A stretch of 64,000 nucleotides of DNA. Origin: Bacteroides sedimenti (GTDB lineage Bacteria; Bacteroidota; Bacteroidia; Bacteroidales; Bacteroidaceae). The stretch covers positions 3,534,001 to 3,598,000 of the forward strand of contig NZ_AP028055.1 in NCBI RefSeq assembly GCF_040365225.1, written 5' to 3'. The translations under genes were made by a program, and so were the position numbers. A model generated the notes under the pieces. The model ran no database searches. It saw only the letters and a list, made by a program, of their open reading frames with translations, and was not told the DNA's origin. How positions within the stretch are numbered: position 1 is the first letter of the stretch; every line of letters starts with the position of its first letter. Shown here piece by piece: positions 44,624 through 55,400 of the stretch.

Positions 44624-46089
44624 TGCGTATGAAAACAATTCAATCGTTAGCTCCTGAAGCTGTGTGGAAGCATTTCTACTCTTTGACCAGAATACCTCGT
44701 CCATCAGGCTTTTTGAAACCTGTAACCGATTTTTTGGTGGACTTCGGTAAGAGTTTAAATCTGGAAACATTCACCGACGAAGTAGGCAATGTTATTATCA
44801 GAAAACCGGCTACTCCGGGAATGGAGAACCGTAAGGGCGTAATTCTTCAGGCGCACATGGACATGGTTCCGCAGAAAAACAACGATAAAGAACACGACTT
44901 TGAAAAAGATCCCATTGAAACAATCATTGATGGCGATTGGTTAAAAGCCAACGGAACGACCCTTGGAGCCGATAATGGCATGGGGGTTGCTGCAATCATG
45001 GCTGTTCTCGAAGATAACACTCTGAAGCACGGTCCACTGGAAGCATTGATTACTGCTGATGAAGAAACAGGAATGTTCGGAGCATTCGGTCTGAAAAAAG
45101 AATCAATCAAGGGAGAGATTCTTTTAAACCTCGACTCGGAAGATGAAGGCGAACTCTATATTGGCTGTGCCGGTGGCATTGATGTAACTGCCACTTTCCA
45201 ATATAAAGAAACCGAAGTGGAAGAGGGTGATATTGCAGTTAAAGTTACCTTGAAAGGGTTGCGCGGTGGACACTCCGGTCTCGAAATCAATCAGGGACGT
45301 GGCAATGCCAACAAGCTGATGGTTCGTTTCCTTCGCGAAGCGATTGCCACTTACGAAGCCAGACTGGCTGTTTTTGAAGGTGGAAACATGCGTAATGCTA
45401 TTCCTCGTGAAGCATACGCCATCGTTACCATTCCTGCTGAAAACGAAGAGGAACTAAGAGAATTGGTAGAATACTGCGAAAACCTCTTCAATGAAGAGTA
45501 TGCAGGAATCGAGGAAAACATCAGTTTTCAAGCTGAAAGAACTGACCTTCCTAAAGGACTGGTTCCAGAAGAAATTCAGGATGATATTATTAACTCCATT
45601 TTTGCCTGCCAAAATGGTGTGATGAGATTTATTCCTTCAATTCCCGATACCGTGGAAACTTCGTCAAACCTAGCCATCGTAAAAGTAGCCGACGGAGTGG
45701 GAGAGGTGAAGATTCTTGCCCGCAGCGCTTCCGATTCCATGAAAGAGTTCCTCACTACCAGCATTGAGTGCTGTTTCAGTATGGCCGGAGCCAAAGTGGA
45801 AATGTCTGGCGGCTATTCAGGTTGGGATCCCGATGTGAACTCTCCGATTCTGAACGCCATGAAATCATCCTATAAAGCTCAGTTTGGTGTTGAACCAGCA
45901 GTGAAAGTTATTCATGCCGGATTGGAATGTGGCATCATCGGAGCTAATATTCCGGGATTGGATATGATCTCTTTCGGACCCACATTGCGTTCTCCTCACT
46001 CACCAGACGAACGTGTTTATATTCCTTCCGTGAAGAAATTCTACGACTTCCTGATTGCCACCCTCGAACAGACTCCTGTAAAAGCGTAA
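44623..46089 (+). CDS. pepD: Aminoacyl-histidine dipeptidase (PepD)
   Basis: An M20/M28-clan metallopeptidase of 488 residues. It cleaves Xaa-His dipeptides such as carnosine. Metal and catalytic motifs: LQAHMDMVPQ, GTTLGADNGMGVA, TADEETGMFGAFGL, LNLDSEDEGELYIG, and the C-terminal HAGLECGI. It begins at the overlapping TAATG with the membrane gene upstream; the Met at 44629 is an alternative start. It ends in a strong terminator. Confidence 0.93.
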   Translation: MRMKTIQSLAPEAVWKHFYSLTRIPRPSGFLKPVTDFLVDFGKSLNLETFTDEVGNVIIRKPATPGMENRKGVILQAHMDMVPQKNNDKEHDFEKDPIETIIDGDWLKANGTTLGADNGMGVAAIMAVLEDNTLKHGPLEALITADEETGMFGAFGLKKESIKGEILLNLDSEDEGELYIGCAGGIDVTATFQYKETEVEEGDIAVKVTLKGLRGGHSGLEINQGRGNANKLMVRFLREAIATYEARLAVFEGGNMRNAIPREAYAIVTIPAENEEELRELVEYCENLFNEEYAGIEENISFQAERTDLPKGLVPEEIQDDIINSIFACQNGVMRFIPSIPDTVETSSNLAIVKVADGVGEVKILARSASDSMKEFLTTSIECCFSMAGAKVEMSGGYSGWDPDVNSPILNAMKSSYKAQFGVEPAVKVIHAGLECGIIGANIPGLDMISFGPTLRSPHSPDERVYIPSVKKFYDFLIATLEQTPVKA

Positions 46090-46114
46090 CAAAAAGTCGT
46101 AAAAAGAAATATTC

Positions 46115-46151
46115 AGTGCGGGAAAGAGCAATCTTTTCCGCACTTTTTTAT
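46115..46151 (+). terminator. Terminator of pepD
   Basis: AGTGCGGGAAAGA (46115-46127) pairs with TCTTTTCCGCACT (46132-46144), one G-U pair, tetraloop GCAA, followed by TTTTTTATT. Confidence 0.85.
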
Positions 46152-46170
46152 TTATTCACGACCAATTAAA

Positions 46171-46258
46171 ATTATCCTGTACAAAACAATTCATTCTTTC
46201 GTAGAGAACAATTAATTCTTTTGTACAGAAGATTGCATTCTTTTGTACAAGATAATTC
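46171..46258. repeat. 22-bp tandem repeat array, second locus
   Basis: Four contiguous 22-base units start at 46171, 46193, 46215 and 46237. Each begins ATT[AC]T and the last two share ATTCTTTTGTACA; units 1, 3 and 4 contain TGTACA and unit 2 reads CGTAGAGA. Unit 4 reads TTTTGTACAAGATAATT, close to the ATGTACAAGATT of the array at 15104. It lies between the pepD terminator and the first alpha-2-macroglobulin gene. Confidence 0.7.
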
Positions 46259-46364
46259 AGACTTATCTAGTAGTTTTTGAAATTATTCTTTTTCTTTTTT
46301 CATTCTTCCATGCATGGTTTTCAGGTTTAAATCGTTTACTTTGTTAGTAATACTAGAATAATAG

Positions 46365-49300
46365 ATGAAAGATATGAAAATCAGACTGTTTAGCCTTTTG
46401 GTGTTTGTCATGACAGGGCTCTCTTTATTTGCCCAGAAACAGACTTACGAGAAGATGTGGAAAGAGGTGGCGACTTTGGAAAAGAAAGACCTGCCCAAAT
46501 CGGTTATTAAAAAAACAGGTGAAATCTATCGCAAGGCGCTTGCCGAGAAAAACTCTCCGCAAATGTTCAAAGCCTATCTCTACAAAGCGAATGCAAAGTT
46601 GAGAATAGATGCCGATAGTTTTTATGTCAACCTGAAAGGTTTGGAAAAGTGGGAAGCTGAAACGAAAGTCCCCATGGATAAGGCTATTCTGAACTCCATG
46701 ATCGCCGAATTTTATGCTGATTATGCGAAGGAGAATTCCTGGCAGTTACGCAATGGCAAGCAACTAACTGGAGAAACACCCGAGGATATCCGCGAGTGGA
46801 GCGCCAATCTTTTCATCCGGAAAGCCTTTTCCTGTCTGCGCCTTTCACTGAAAGATCCGAAACTGTTGCAGAACACTTCCACTTCCTCTTATGCTCCCAT
46901 CGTGAATAAAGGGTGGACGAGCGACTATTTCCGTCACGACATGTTTCATCTGTTGGCTAAACGTGGGCTTTCCATACTCACTTCACTGGAATATCTTTCA
47001 AAAGATGTTTATCCACAGACCTTGCTGAAATCGGAAACAGCTTTTGCAAAAACAGCCGATTTTCTGAAAACCCAGATTCCTGCCGCAAGCGAATGCGATG
47101 TTGTTGCAGAGAAATACCTTATTTATAAAGAGTTGGCAGGTTATTACCAGTTGGAGAACAATAAGGATGCCGTTTTACTTACCGAACTGGAACGGTTGGG
47201 ATATAGTAAATCCAAGTTTGCTGAGACAAATGCCAATGAATGGGAAGCCATTCAAGAAATGGAACTTGCCAGCAATCCATATATTGTAGCACTGAATAGC
47301 CTGATTTCTCAGAATGCTTCCAGTGACGTTTGCGCGGAAGCCTATTTGGTAAAGGCAAACTATGTTTCAGGAAAGCAGAACCTTCCTCTGGCATTGGAAA
47401 TATTAAATGATGGCATTCAGAAATATGCCCGATATGAACGGATCAATGCGTTGCAAGAACAGAAAGAATCCATCTTGACTTCTGCTTTGAGAGCGGAATC
47501 TCCCCCGATCATCTATCCGGGTGAAACGTTTGGTTTGAAAGTCTCTCACAAGAACCTGGATGGATTCACGGTTAATTTTTACAAAGTGAATCTTCCGGTC
47601 ACTTCTCCCCAATTAAAGGAAAACATAGACAAGAAGTTTATTGAGAAATATACCCAACCATTCACCACCGAGCATTATTCCCTGGTGAAGCCGTCCGATT
47701 ATAAGCAGAAAGATTCTTTGTTTAAAGTGAAAGCCCCAGCGTTGGGACTCTATCTGCTGGAAATTGTTCCCGACTCAAAGGTGGAAAATGTTTCGGCAAA
47801 GTTAATTTCATCTTCAGCTTTTAAAGTTCTGACACGTGATCTTGCAGAAAATAAAACTGAAATTATTACGCTCGATGCCAAAAGCGGTCAGCCAATACCC
47901 GAAGCTACAGTCACTCTTTATGTGAACAGTAAAGGTGAGCAAAAAGAACACTCAAAAGTAATCACCAGTCATAATGGGAGTATCGTTATTAACAATATTG
48001 ATGAACTGAGATGGCTGGCAGTCTCAAAAGATGATGACATGGCTTTGCCGTTGCAGAATATATATGTCAGCCGATATAATTTTCAGGCAACTGAAATAGA
48101 AGAAGATGAAGATGAGGATGAAGGAAAAATAGAAGAAGATGAAGAAGAAAGAGGAGACGAAACAATCACCCTACTGACCGATCGCAACCTTTATCGTCCT
48201 GGTCAAACCGTTTATGTGAAAGGCATTGCTTATAAAAAAGCATTGAATTCAGCATCAGTTGTGCCGAAAAAAGCCTATACTCTAATATTATGCGATGCCA
48301 ATAATAAAATGATTGCCGAGAGGAGGCTTCTCACCAATGAGTTTGGTTCTTTTACAACGGATTTTTCTCTGCCGGCAAACGTACTGAATGGTCAGTTTGA
48401 GCTCCGAACCATTCACGGACAAACCGTTATCCGTGTGGAAGAGTACAAACGCCCCTCTTTTGAGATCACGTTTCAACCCTTGGAAGGCAGTTATACATTC
48501 AATGATTCCGTAAGGGTGAAAGGTTCTGCCAAAACATACTCCGGTGTTGCGCTACAGGGGGCTCATGTGAAATATACCGTAACTCGTGCTCAGCCATTCT
48601 GGTGGGAATGGGCAGAAGATGATGTAGATGAGGTTGCTTCAGGTGAAGTGAAAGTGGATGAGAAAGGAGATTTTATAGTCCCGTTCCGTTTGACTCCGAA
48701 CCTTAAAGACGATCTTGAAGATTGCTATTATATTTATAAGGTTAAGGCAACGTTAACAGACAATGCCGGAGAAACACAAGAATCAGAAACATCCGTATCG
48801 GTTGGGAGCACATCATTCATTCTTTCTTCCAACTTAGGTGATGAAATCTGTCGGGACAAACCGATTTCCGCCATATTCACGGCTGACAATCTAAGCAAAA
48901 AACCGGTAGACGTGGAAGTTACATACCATCTTTATAAGAAAGGAGATAAAAAACCTCTCATGGAAGGAAAGGTTGCTTCAAATAAAGTACAAGACCTGTC
49001 GACATGGAAGAATTTACCTTCAGGGGAATATTTCCTTGAACTTTCTGCTTTTGACGTGAAGGGGAGAGAGGTGACTGAAGATAAATTGTTTGTGCTTTTT
49101 TCATTGAATGATCAAAAGTCACCCGTTTCCAAGCCGATCTGGTGCAAACTGATGGACGATACTTTTGCTCCTGACAAGCCCGCAACCATATTGTTCGGTT
49201 CCGTCGAGAAAGATGTGCATGTGCTTTACGATGTATTTGTCGGTGGCAAGCAGATTGAAAGCCGCCGCATCACTCTTTCCGACTCCGTGCAACGATTCGA

Positions 49301-52256
49301 ATTCCCTTATAAGGAAGAGTACGGCGATGGCATTTTCGTGAATTTCTGTTTCGTAAAGAATGGAATAGTTAGCCAGCAGGGCAATCGTATTCAGAAAGTT
49401 TTGCCTGATAGGAATTTGACCTTGAAATGGGAAACATTCCGTGATAAATTACAACCCGGACAAAAGGAAGAATGGAGATTAACCATTAAGAATTCAAAAG
49501 AAAAACCTGTCAAAGCAGAACTCCTGGCTAAGATGTACGATGCTTCTTTGGATAAAATATGGAAAGGAAATCAGGGATTGTATATAAATTATAACAGGAA
49601 TATTCCTGAAGTAAGGTGGGAATTTGAAAACGGTTATAGTAATTTTTACAATTTTTATTTTTCTCTAAAAGATCATTCTTTTAAGAATCTTGCTTATGAT
49701 TATTTTTTGAGAATCGGTACAAGACCTTATTATCTCGGCGACTTTGATGATGTCGGTGTGATAGGTTTTGGTATGAAAAAGGATAAAAATGTGGTGGTGC
49801 GTGGTGTAGCTTCTACTCTTGAAGGGAAGATAGCAGGGGTAAAAACGGCGAATTTAGCTTATTCTGTGGTATCTGTTGATGAAGAGGATTCCGAAGAACC
49901 AAATAAATCCCAGGACGAACCCTTAGACACCACCGTCCCGGTTCGTGAGAACTTCAACGAAACGGCTTTCTTCTATCCTCAGTTAAGAACCAACGAAAAA
50001 GGGGAAATCAGTTTCTCCTTCACCGTGCCCGAAAGCCTTACCCGCTGGAAGTTCAAGGGGATTGCCCATACCAAGGAGATGCTTACCGGAACCATCGATG
50101 GCGAGACAGTTACCAGTAAGGAGTTTATGCTCTCTCCCAATATGCCGCGCTTTGTTAGGGTGGGAGACCGCAGTTCCATTTCGACCCGCATCATCAATGT
50201 TTCCCCGAAAGATGTGAAGGGAGAGGTGAAGATGCAACTGTTCGATCCGGCAACAGAAAAGGTGTTGTTCACGCAAAAACAACCTTTCTCTGTAAAAGCA
50301 GGTGAGACCGGCAGTGCTTCGTTTGAATTCATGGCCGATGAAAGTCATTCACTGCTGGGCTGCCGGTTGGTGGCCGATGGTGGCACCTTCAGCGATGGCG
50401 AACAGCACCTGCTTCCTGTGTTGAGCAACAAGGAACGGGTTATTGAAACACTGGCCATGCCCATTCGTGGGAACCAGACACGTGAGTTCTCCACGAAGGA
50501 GCTTTTCAACGGAAACTCAAAAACTGCTACCGAGCGTAAGCTGACGGTGGAATTTACAGGCAATCCGGCATGGTATGCCGTGCAGAGTCTGCCCAGCCTT
50601 TCCAACCCGACCAACGATAATGCAATATCCTGGGCCACGGCTTACTATGCCAACTCTCTGGCTTCGTCCATTATGAACACGCAACCCCGCATGAAACTGG
50701 TGTTCGACCAGTGGAAGTCGGAAGGAGAAACCAAGGAAACGCTGTGGAGCAACTTGCAGAAGAATCAGGACGTGAAGAATATCCTGCTCGAAGAATCTCC
50801 CTGGCTCACCGAAGCCACAAACGAAGCTGAGCAGAAGCAACGGCTGGCTGTGCTGTTTGATTTGAATACCATTCAGTACAAGAACGATCATGCTTTGGCA
50901 AAACTGAAAGAGTTACAGCTGTTTGATGGTTCATGGCCTTGGTACAAGGGAATGAGCGGTAGTCGTTACATCACCCAGTTTGTACTCGAAACCATGGGAC
51001 GACTGAGCAAACTTTCCGCAAAACCGCTGGAAGGTGATGCCTTAGATATGCAGCAATCGGCATTCAGTTACCTGCACAAAGAGATGCTACAGAAATACAA
51101 AGAGTTGAAGAAAGACGAAAAGAAGAACGGTCCTTCCCTGGGCTTGGACGATGAGTCGCTGCACTACCTTTATCTTTGCGCACTGACCGGAGAGAAGATT
51201 CCTGCGGAAAACACGGAAGCCTATAACTATTACCTGAGTAAGGTGAACCAGACAATGACCAACCAGACACTGATGGGAAAAGCCCTCTCGGCCATCGTTC
51301 TGGCAAAAGCGGGCAAGCATGCCGAAGCTAAGGACTTCCTCAACTCGATGAAAGAGTACGCAGTCAATACGGATGAGATGGGCATGTTCTATGCCTCAAG
51401 CGTGAATCCTTATTACTGGTACGGCAATAATATTAAAATGCAGACCGCCATACTGGAAGCCTTTGACGAAACATCAAAGGATGCTGCTTCGGTGGAAGAA
51501 CTAAAAATGTGGCTACTGAAGCAGAAGCAGGCGCAATCCTGGGATTCTCCCGTTTCTACGGTGAATGCCGTTTATGCATTATTGAAGCGAGGCAGCAACC
51601 TGCTGGATAGCCCGGGTGATGTGCGCATTACTTTCGGCAACGAGGTGCTGGAGACCTATTCTCCGGCCAAGACAACGGTGCCTTCAACCGGATACATCAA
51701 GAAATCGTTCGAGGACAAGGCTGTTACCTCTTCGCTGAATAAAATTACGGTGGAGAAACGCGATGCCGGCATTGCCTGGGGAGCCGCCTATGCGCAGTAT
51801 CTGGAAGAGATAGACAATATCAAGCAGCAAGGCAAGGAGCTGAATGTTTCTAAGACGTTATATGTGGAACGCCAGGTGAACGGAGTGAAGGAACTCCACA
51901 CATTGAAGGGGAATACCACTCTGAAAGTGGGTGACAAGGTGGTTGCCCGCCTTATAATCAAGGTAGATAGGGACATGGACTTTGTGCAGTTGAAGGATCA
52001 GCGTGCCGCCTGCTTTGAACCGCTCGAATCCCTGTCGGGTTACCGCTGGGGAGCTGGCACAGGATACTACGTTGCCGTGAAAGATGCTTCCACGAACTTC
52101 TTCTTCGATGCCCTGAGAAAAGGAACCTATGTGTTGGAACACTCCTTCTTCGTGACCAGAGCAGGAAACTATTCCTCTGGAATTGCCACCCTGCAGTCGG
52201 TCTATGCACCGGAGTTCGCCTCCCATTCCGCTTCGGAACGGGTAGTTGTGGAGTAG
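46365..52256 (+). CDS. Alpha-2-macroglobulin family protein, copy 1
   Basis: A protein of 1,963 residues (start 46365 or the ATG at 46374) with signal peptide MKIRLFSLLVFVMTGLSLFAQ. A helical N-terminal part to about residue 370 is followed by MG-type domains. The MG2 hallmark LLTDRNLYRPGQTVYVKG is near residue 605, directly after an acidic run (about 577-599). The alpha-2-macroglobulin domain starts at ETAFFYPQLRTNEKGEISF (about 1195). A helical thioester-domain-like region follows (ISWATAYYANSLAS, DGSWPWYKGM). The CxEQ thioester motif is absent: the matching place reads SLSNPTNDNAISW. Such proteins are thought to trap proteases in the periplasm; without the thioester, trapping could not be covalent. 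Its neighbour at 52488 is a tandem duplicate. Confidence 0.88.
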   Translation: MKDMKIRLFSLLVFVMTGLSLFAQKQTYEKMWKEVATLEKKDLPKSVIKKTGEIYRKALAEKNSPQMFKAYLYKANAKLRIDADSFYVNLKGLEKWEAETKVPMDKAILNSMIAEFYADYAKENSWQLRNGKQLTGETPEDIREWSANLFIRKAFSCLRLSLKDPKLLQNTSTSSYAPIVNKGWTSDYFRHDMFHLLAKRGLSILTSLEYLSKDVYPQTLLKSETAFAKTADFLKTQIPAASECDVVAEKYLIYKELAGYYQLENNKDAVLLTELERLGYSKSKFAETNANEWEAIQEMELASNPYIVALNSLISQNASSDVCAEAYLVKANYVSGKQNLPLALEILNDGIQKYARYERINALQEQKESILTSALRAESPPIIYPGETFGLKVSHKNLDGFTVNFYKVNLPVTSPQLKENIDKKFIEKYTQPFTTEHYSLVKPSDYKQKDSLFKVKAPALGLYLLEIVPDSKVENVSAKLISSSAFKVLTRDLAENKTEIITLDAKSGQPIPEATVTLYVNSKGEQKEHSKVITSHNGSIVINNIDELRWLAVSKDDDMALPLQNIYVSRYNFQATEIEEDEDEDEGKIEEDEEERGDETITLLTDRNLYRPGQTVYVKGIAYKKALNSASVVPKKAYTLILCDANNKMIAERRLLTNEFGSFTTDFSLPANVLNGQFELRTIHGQTVIRVEEYKRPSFEITFQPLEGSYTFNDSVRVKGSAKTYSGVALQGAHVKYTVTRAQPFWWEWAEDDVDEVASGEVKVDEKGDFIVPFRLTPNLKDDLEDCYYIYKVKATLTDNAGETQESETSVSVGSTSFILSSNLGDEICRDKPISAIFTADNLSKKPVDVEVTYHLYKKGDKKPLMEGKVASNKVQDLSTWKNLPSGEYFLELSAFDVKGREVTEDKLFVLFSLNDQKSPVSKPIWCKLMDDTFAPDKPATILFGSVEKDVHVLYDVFVGGKQIESRRITLSDSVQRFEFPYKEEYGDGIFVNFCFVKNGIVSQQGNRIQKVLPDRNLTLKWETFRDKLQPGQKEEWRLTIKNSKEKPVKAELLAKMYDASLDKIWKGNQGLYINYNRNIPEVRWEFENGYSNFYNFYFSLKDHSFKNLAYDYFLRIGTRPYYLGDFDDVGVIGFGMKKDKNVVVRGVASTLEGKIAGVKTANLAYSVVSVDEEDSEEPNKSQDEPLDTTVPVRENFNETAFFYPQLRTNEKGEISFSFTVPESLTRWKFKGIAHTKEMLTGTIDGETVTSKEFMLSPNMPRFVRVGDRSSISTRIINVSPKDVKGEVKMQLFDPATEKVLFTQKQPFSVKAGETGSASFEFMADESHSLLGCRLVADGGTFSDGEQHLLPVLSNKERVIETLAMPIRGNQTREFSTKELFNGNSKTATERKLTVEFTGNPAWYAVQSLPSLSNPTNDNAISWATAYYANSLASSIMNTQPRMKLVFDQWKSEGETKETLWSNLQKNQDVKNILLEESPWLTEATNEAEQKQRLAVLFDLNTIQYKNDHALAKLKELQLFDGSWPWYKGMSGSRYITQFVLETMGRLSKLSAKPLEGDALDMQQSAFSYLHKEMLQKYKELKKDEKKNGPSLGLDDESLHYLYLCALTGEKIPAENTEAYNYYLSKVNQTMTNQTLMGKALSAIVLAKAGKHAEAKDFLNSMKEYAVNTDEMGMFYASSVNPYYWYGNNIKMQTAILEAFDETSKDAASVEELKMWLLKQKQAQSWDSPVSTVNAVYALLKRGSNLLDSPGDVRITFGNEVLETYSPAKTTVPSTGYIKKSFEDKAVTSSLNKITVEKRDAGIAWGAAYAQYLEEIDNIKQQGKELNVSKTLYVERQVNGVKELHTLKGNTTLKVGDKVVARLIIKVDRDMDFVQLKDQRAACFEPLESLSGYRWGAGTGYYVAVKDASTNFFFDALRKGTYVLEHSFFVTRAGNYSSGIATLQSVYAPEFASHSASERVVVE

Positions 52257-52266
52257 TTATACCTTT

Positions 52267-52317
52267 AAAAGAGCCATATTCAATCTTTTTTGCAGATTGA
52301 ATATGGCTCTTTTTATT
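52267..52317 (+). terminator. Terminator between the two macroglobulin genes
   Basis: A perfect 20-bp stem (52267-52286 with 52294-52313), arm beginning AAAAGAGCCATATT, 7-base loop, followed by TTTTATTTT. Confidence 0.9.
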
Positions 52318-52487
52318 TTGAAAAGTTACAAATTATAATTCTTTCAGATTTATAAGTGCCCTTTGATACATCTACTTTCAAAAATGATTGAAAAGATGTT
52401 GTATAAAATATTATCCTTTTTTTATTCTTCCATATATGGTTTTTTTAGTTTAAATTGTTTACTTTGCTGAAAAAGTAAAAATAATAG

Positions 52488-55400
52488 ATGAAAACTATGA
52501 AAATCAGACTGTTTAGCCTTTTGGTGTTCGTTATGGCAGGGCTCTCCTTGTCTGCTCAGAAACAAACCTACGAGAAGATGTGGAAAGAGGTAGCGGTTTT
52601 GGAAAAGAAAGACCTGCCCAAATCGGTTGTCAAAAAGACAGATGAAATCTATCGTAAGGCACTTTCCGAGAGAAACTCTCCGCAAATGTTCAAAGCCTAT
52701 CTATACAATGCGAATGCAAAGTTGAGAATAGATGCCGATAGTTTTTATGTTAACCTGAAAGGTTTGGAAAAGTGGGAAGCCGAAACGAAAGTCCCCATGG
52801 ATAAGGCTATTTTGAACTCTATGATTGCCGAACTTTATGCCGATTATGCGAAGGAGAATTCCTGGGAATTACGCAAAAGTAAGCAGCTAATCGGTGAAAC
52901 ACCCGAGGATATCAGTGAGTGGAGCGCCAATCTTTTTATCCGGAAAGCCTTCTCCTGTCTGCGTCTTTCACTAAAAGAACAGACGTTGCTACAGAATACT
53001 TCCACTTCTTCTTATGCTCCTATTGTGAAGAAAGGATGGACAAGCGACTATTTCCGTCACGATATGTTTCATCTGCTGGCCAGACGCGGACTTTCAATCC
53101 TCTCTTTCCTGGAAGGACTTTCAAAAGATGTTTATCCACAGACCTTGCTAAAATCGGAAACAGCTTTTACCAACACAGCCGATTTCCTGAAAACCCCAAT
53201 TTCCGACGCAAGCGAATACGATGTGATAGCCGAAAAATTGAGAATTTTTCAGATGCAGCTGGCGTATTACCATTCAATTGGTAATAAAGAGGCGGTATTG
53301 CTCACAGATCTTGAACGACTGGAATGCATAAAAAATCAGTTTGAGGGGGAAAATGGCGACGAATGGGAAGCAATGAAAAAAAGAGAGCTGACCAACGATC
53401 CGGTTATTGCCGCATATAACTATCTGATTCAACAAAATCCTTCCACTGAAGTTTGTGCAGAGGCCTGTTTAGCAAAGTCAAACTATGTTTCAGAAAAGAG
53501 CAATTTACCTTTGGCATTGGAAATATTAAATGATGCAATTAAGAAGTATCCTAAATATAAGTGTATTGATATTTTGAAGTACCAGAAAAAAATGATTATA
53601 AGCCCGGATTTCAATGCAGTATCTCCACAAGTTGTATATCCAGGTAAGGAGTTTGATCTGAAAGTAAACTATAATAATTTGGCTGGATTCACGGTTAACT
53701 TTTACAAAGTGAATCTTCTAATTACTTTTCCCAAATTGGATGAATGCATCAAAAAGAAATCTTTTAAGAAGCATCTTAAATTAATTACTTCTGAACATCA
53801 TTCTTTGGTAGGACCATTGGATTATCAGCATAAAGATTCTTTGTTTAAAATAAAAGCTCCAGCAGTAGGGCTATATCTGATGGAAGTTGTTCCCGATTCA
53901 AATAACGATTATGTTTCTGGCCAACTTTTTTCCTCCTCAGCTTTTAAAGTCCTGACACGTAATCTCGCAGAGAATAAAACAGAGATTATTACACTCGATG
54001 CCCAAAGCGGACAGCCAATATCTGGAGTAACAGTTACTCTTTATGTGAACAATAAAGGTGATCAAAAAGAACATTCAAAGGTAGTCACCGGTCATAATGG
54101 AAGTGTGGTTGTTAATAATCCGAAGAAGTTGAGCTGGCTGACTGCCTCAAAAGGAAATGATGTGGCTTTGCCATTGCAGGATATAGTTGTAAGTCAATAT
54201 AATTTTGAGGAAACGAACCGTAATAAGGAAAAAATCACTCTGCTGACCGACCGCAGCCTTTATCGTCCTGGGCAGACGGTTTATGTGAAAGGGATAGCTT
54301 ATAATTCGGCTTTGGACACAGCTCATGTAGTCCCCAATAAAAAGTATACACTTCAATTGTTGGATGCCAACAGAAAAATGATTGTAGAGAAGACTTTGCA
54401 GACTAATGATTTTGGTTCATTTACAACAGAGTTTTCTCTACCTATTTCCTTGTTAGATGGCCAGTTCCAAATCAAGACAGATTATGGAAGCACTACTTTC
54501 CGTGTGGAGGAATATAAACGTCCGACATTTGAGATGACTTTTCAACCTTTGGAAGGAAGTTATACTTTTAATGATTCTATAAGAATGAAAGGCACGGTGA
54601 AAACATTCTCCGGGATAGCGGTTCAAATGAATCCGGTAGGATATTTCGTAACCCGAATTGCTTGTAACAGATGGGGCGAATATGATGATAATGATATGAT
54701 AATTGCTACAGGTGAAGCAATTGTTGATGACAAAGGCGTTTTCGAAATTCCTTTTAAATTAATTCCTGGTTTAAATAATGACGATGACGATAATAATATC
54801 TATACAGTAAGAGCGATATTGGTCGATGCAGCAGGAGAGACACAAACAGTAGAGGGGTCTGTCGTTGTGGGCAACCATACGTTGATTCTTTCCACAGATT
54901 TGGCCGATGAGATTTGCCGGGACAGGGCAATTACAGCAACATTCAATGCCGAGAATCTGAATAATAAACCGGTGAGTGTGGAAGGCACCTATCAGCTATT
55001 TAAAATGAATTCTAAAGAAGCGGTTTTAACAGGAACATTTACCTCAAAAAAATCGCAGAAACTTTCTGCTTGGAATGAATTACCTTCGGGGAAATACAAG
55101 TTATCCTTGTCTGCAATGGATGAAAAAGGGCGGAAGTCTACGTCTGAAAAGGAGATAGTTCTCTTTTCCGTGAATGACCAAAAGTCTCCTGTGAGGAATC
55201 CTATGTGGTGCAAATTAATGGATACGACCTTTGCACCCGGTAAACCGGCAACCATCTTATTCGGTTCAGGCGAGAAAAATGTGCATGTCCTTTATGATGT
55301 ATTCTCCGGGGGCAAACAAATTGAAAGTCGCCGCATATCTCTTTCTGATTCCGTTCAACGATTTGATTTTTCTTATAAGAAAGAGTACGGCGATGGCATT

